From: Euwallacea fornicatus
Taxonomy: Eukaryota > Arthropoda > Insecta > Coleoptera > Curculionidae
Direction: 5' to 3'
DNA length: 64,000 nucleotides
Assembly (NCBI RefSeq): GCF_040115645.1
Contig: NC_089573.1
Coordinates: 806,001 to 870,000 of the forward strand
Shown here: piece after piece, positions 63,261 to 64,000 of the stretch
Position numbering within the stretch: the stretch's first letter is position 1
Layout of the letters: each line of letters starts with the position of its first letter
Program-made: the position numbers and the translations under genes
Notes under the pieces: model-generated
The model's input: only the letters and a program-made list of their open reading frames with translations
Told to the model about the DNA's origin: nothing
Database searches by the model: none

Positions 63261-64000
63261 ACAGGGTGTTTACTAATTACACGTAAAAAAACTTAAGGGT
63301 GTAATCTTGGATGCATTTCAAGTGGAAAATCTCTAATGAACAAATGTCCGCAAATGTCTCGTTTTTAAAATACAAGGTGTTACAATATATATAAAAAGAG
63401 TTTTCCTTGAATATTTCCAATATTGCTCTAGTTGGATATTCGAATTTTTGCATGTGAATGTTTTTTAAAAAGCCCCATACTAACGTGTACTCACATTTTT
63501 TCCATGCGACAGTGGCGCATGCTTGAGATATCTTTATTATTCTATTTACACGCGAAATGTATCACGCTGCGTTTGATGTTAGTCCAAATTGATTTTTATG
63601 TTGTTTGTTTCTAACGGAACCGAAAAAAAATAGTAGAATGCTTTATTAATAATTGATCAGTGCAAGTTATATTTATTTCAATGTCAAGATAAAAAATAAC
63701 TCAATTGTATATTATAAGAACTGGTGAAAATGACCACCATTACTTATAATAGAAGCTCGAGTCCTGCCACTTGAGTTGCCATTTTAAACTCCAGTAATTT
63801 TTTCTTTTTTTTGTCAATAAAAAATACTATTTGAGCCACATCAGAAATATTCAAGGAAAACCTTTTATTTTGGTTTAAAAAACTAAAAAATAACATAGAC
63901 ATTTTTGAGTTCAAGTGCCAAAGCGTTCCAATTTTGCAATATTTTAATCCATCACTTTTGTTTGACAGAATCCCAATGGTCTGTTGTCAAAGCTAATCTG
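63261..64000. repeat. TACAGGGTG transposon end, element probably running off the window
   Basis: Starts TACAGGGTGTTTACTAATTA at 63261. TTTTCCTTGAATATTTC at about 63401 has its reverse complement at 63846-63862, showing internal inverted repetition. No matching terminal sequence appears before the window ends and no transposase is readable, so a MITE or the 5' end of a larger element are both possible. Confidence 0.45.

Overview
The window looks like nuclear DNA from an insect, possibly a beetle (low confidence). It is AT-rich, has small phase-consistent introns with GT..AG borders, and carries many decayed Tc1/mariner-superfamily elements. There are no operons, ribosome binding sites or other prokaryotic signals. 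I see no CRISPR array, rRNA gene or convincing tRNA gene.

Layout. 1-20.9 kb is gene-poor and holds a 686-bp near-perfect palindrome with Tc1-type ends (8472-9157) and a degenerate Tc1 transposon (13439-14929). 20.99-33.60 kb (minus) is a complete Ino80 chromatin-remodeller ATPase gene that I could assemble from 16 coding exons in frame (1,503 aa). Head-to-head with it, across about 600 bp, is a two-exon PCGF3/l(3)73Ah Polycomb RING gene (34205-34990, 242 aa). 36.45-42.17 kb (plus) is a heat shock factor gene (about 549 aa, 10 exons), with a transposon relic in its third intron. Convergent to it at 44.19-46.28 kb (minus) is a plastin/fimbrin gene whose short first coding exon I could not find. 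46.3-64 kb is repeat-rich and gene-poor. It has a long-TIR element (49027-50102), a second transposase relic, a DD34D mariner carrying a nested foldback and a GGTAA microsatellite (57043-59189), a non-LTR RNase H relic, and two coding-like stretches I cannot identify.

The four genes are housekeeping or stress regulators: chromatin remodelling, a Polycomb-type E3 component, stress transcription and actin bundling. Nothing shows that they form one pathway. The Ino80/Pcgf3 pair could share a bidirectional promoter.

I found no clear sign of an undescribed biological system. The points most worth a second look are the large palindromes, the foldback nested in the mariner, the divergent wing of the HSF DNA-binding domain, the degenerate second EF-hand of fimbrin, a three-copy competing hairpin in an Ino80 intron, and the two orphan coding-like fragments.
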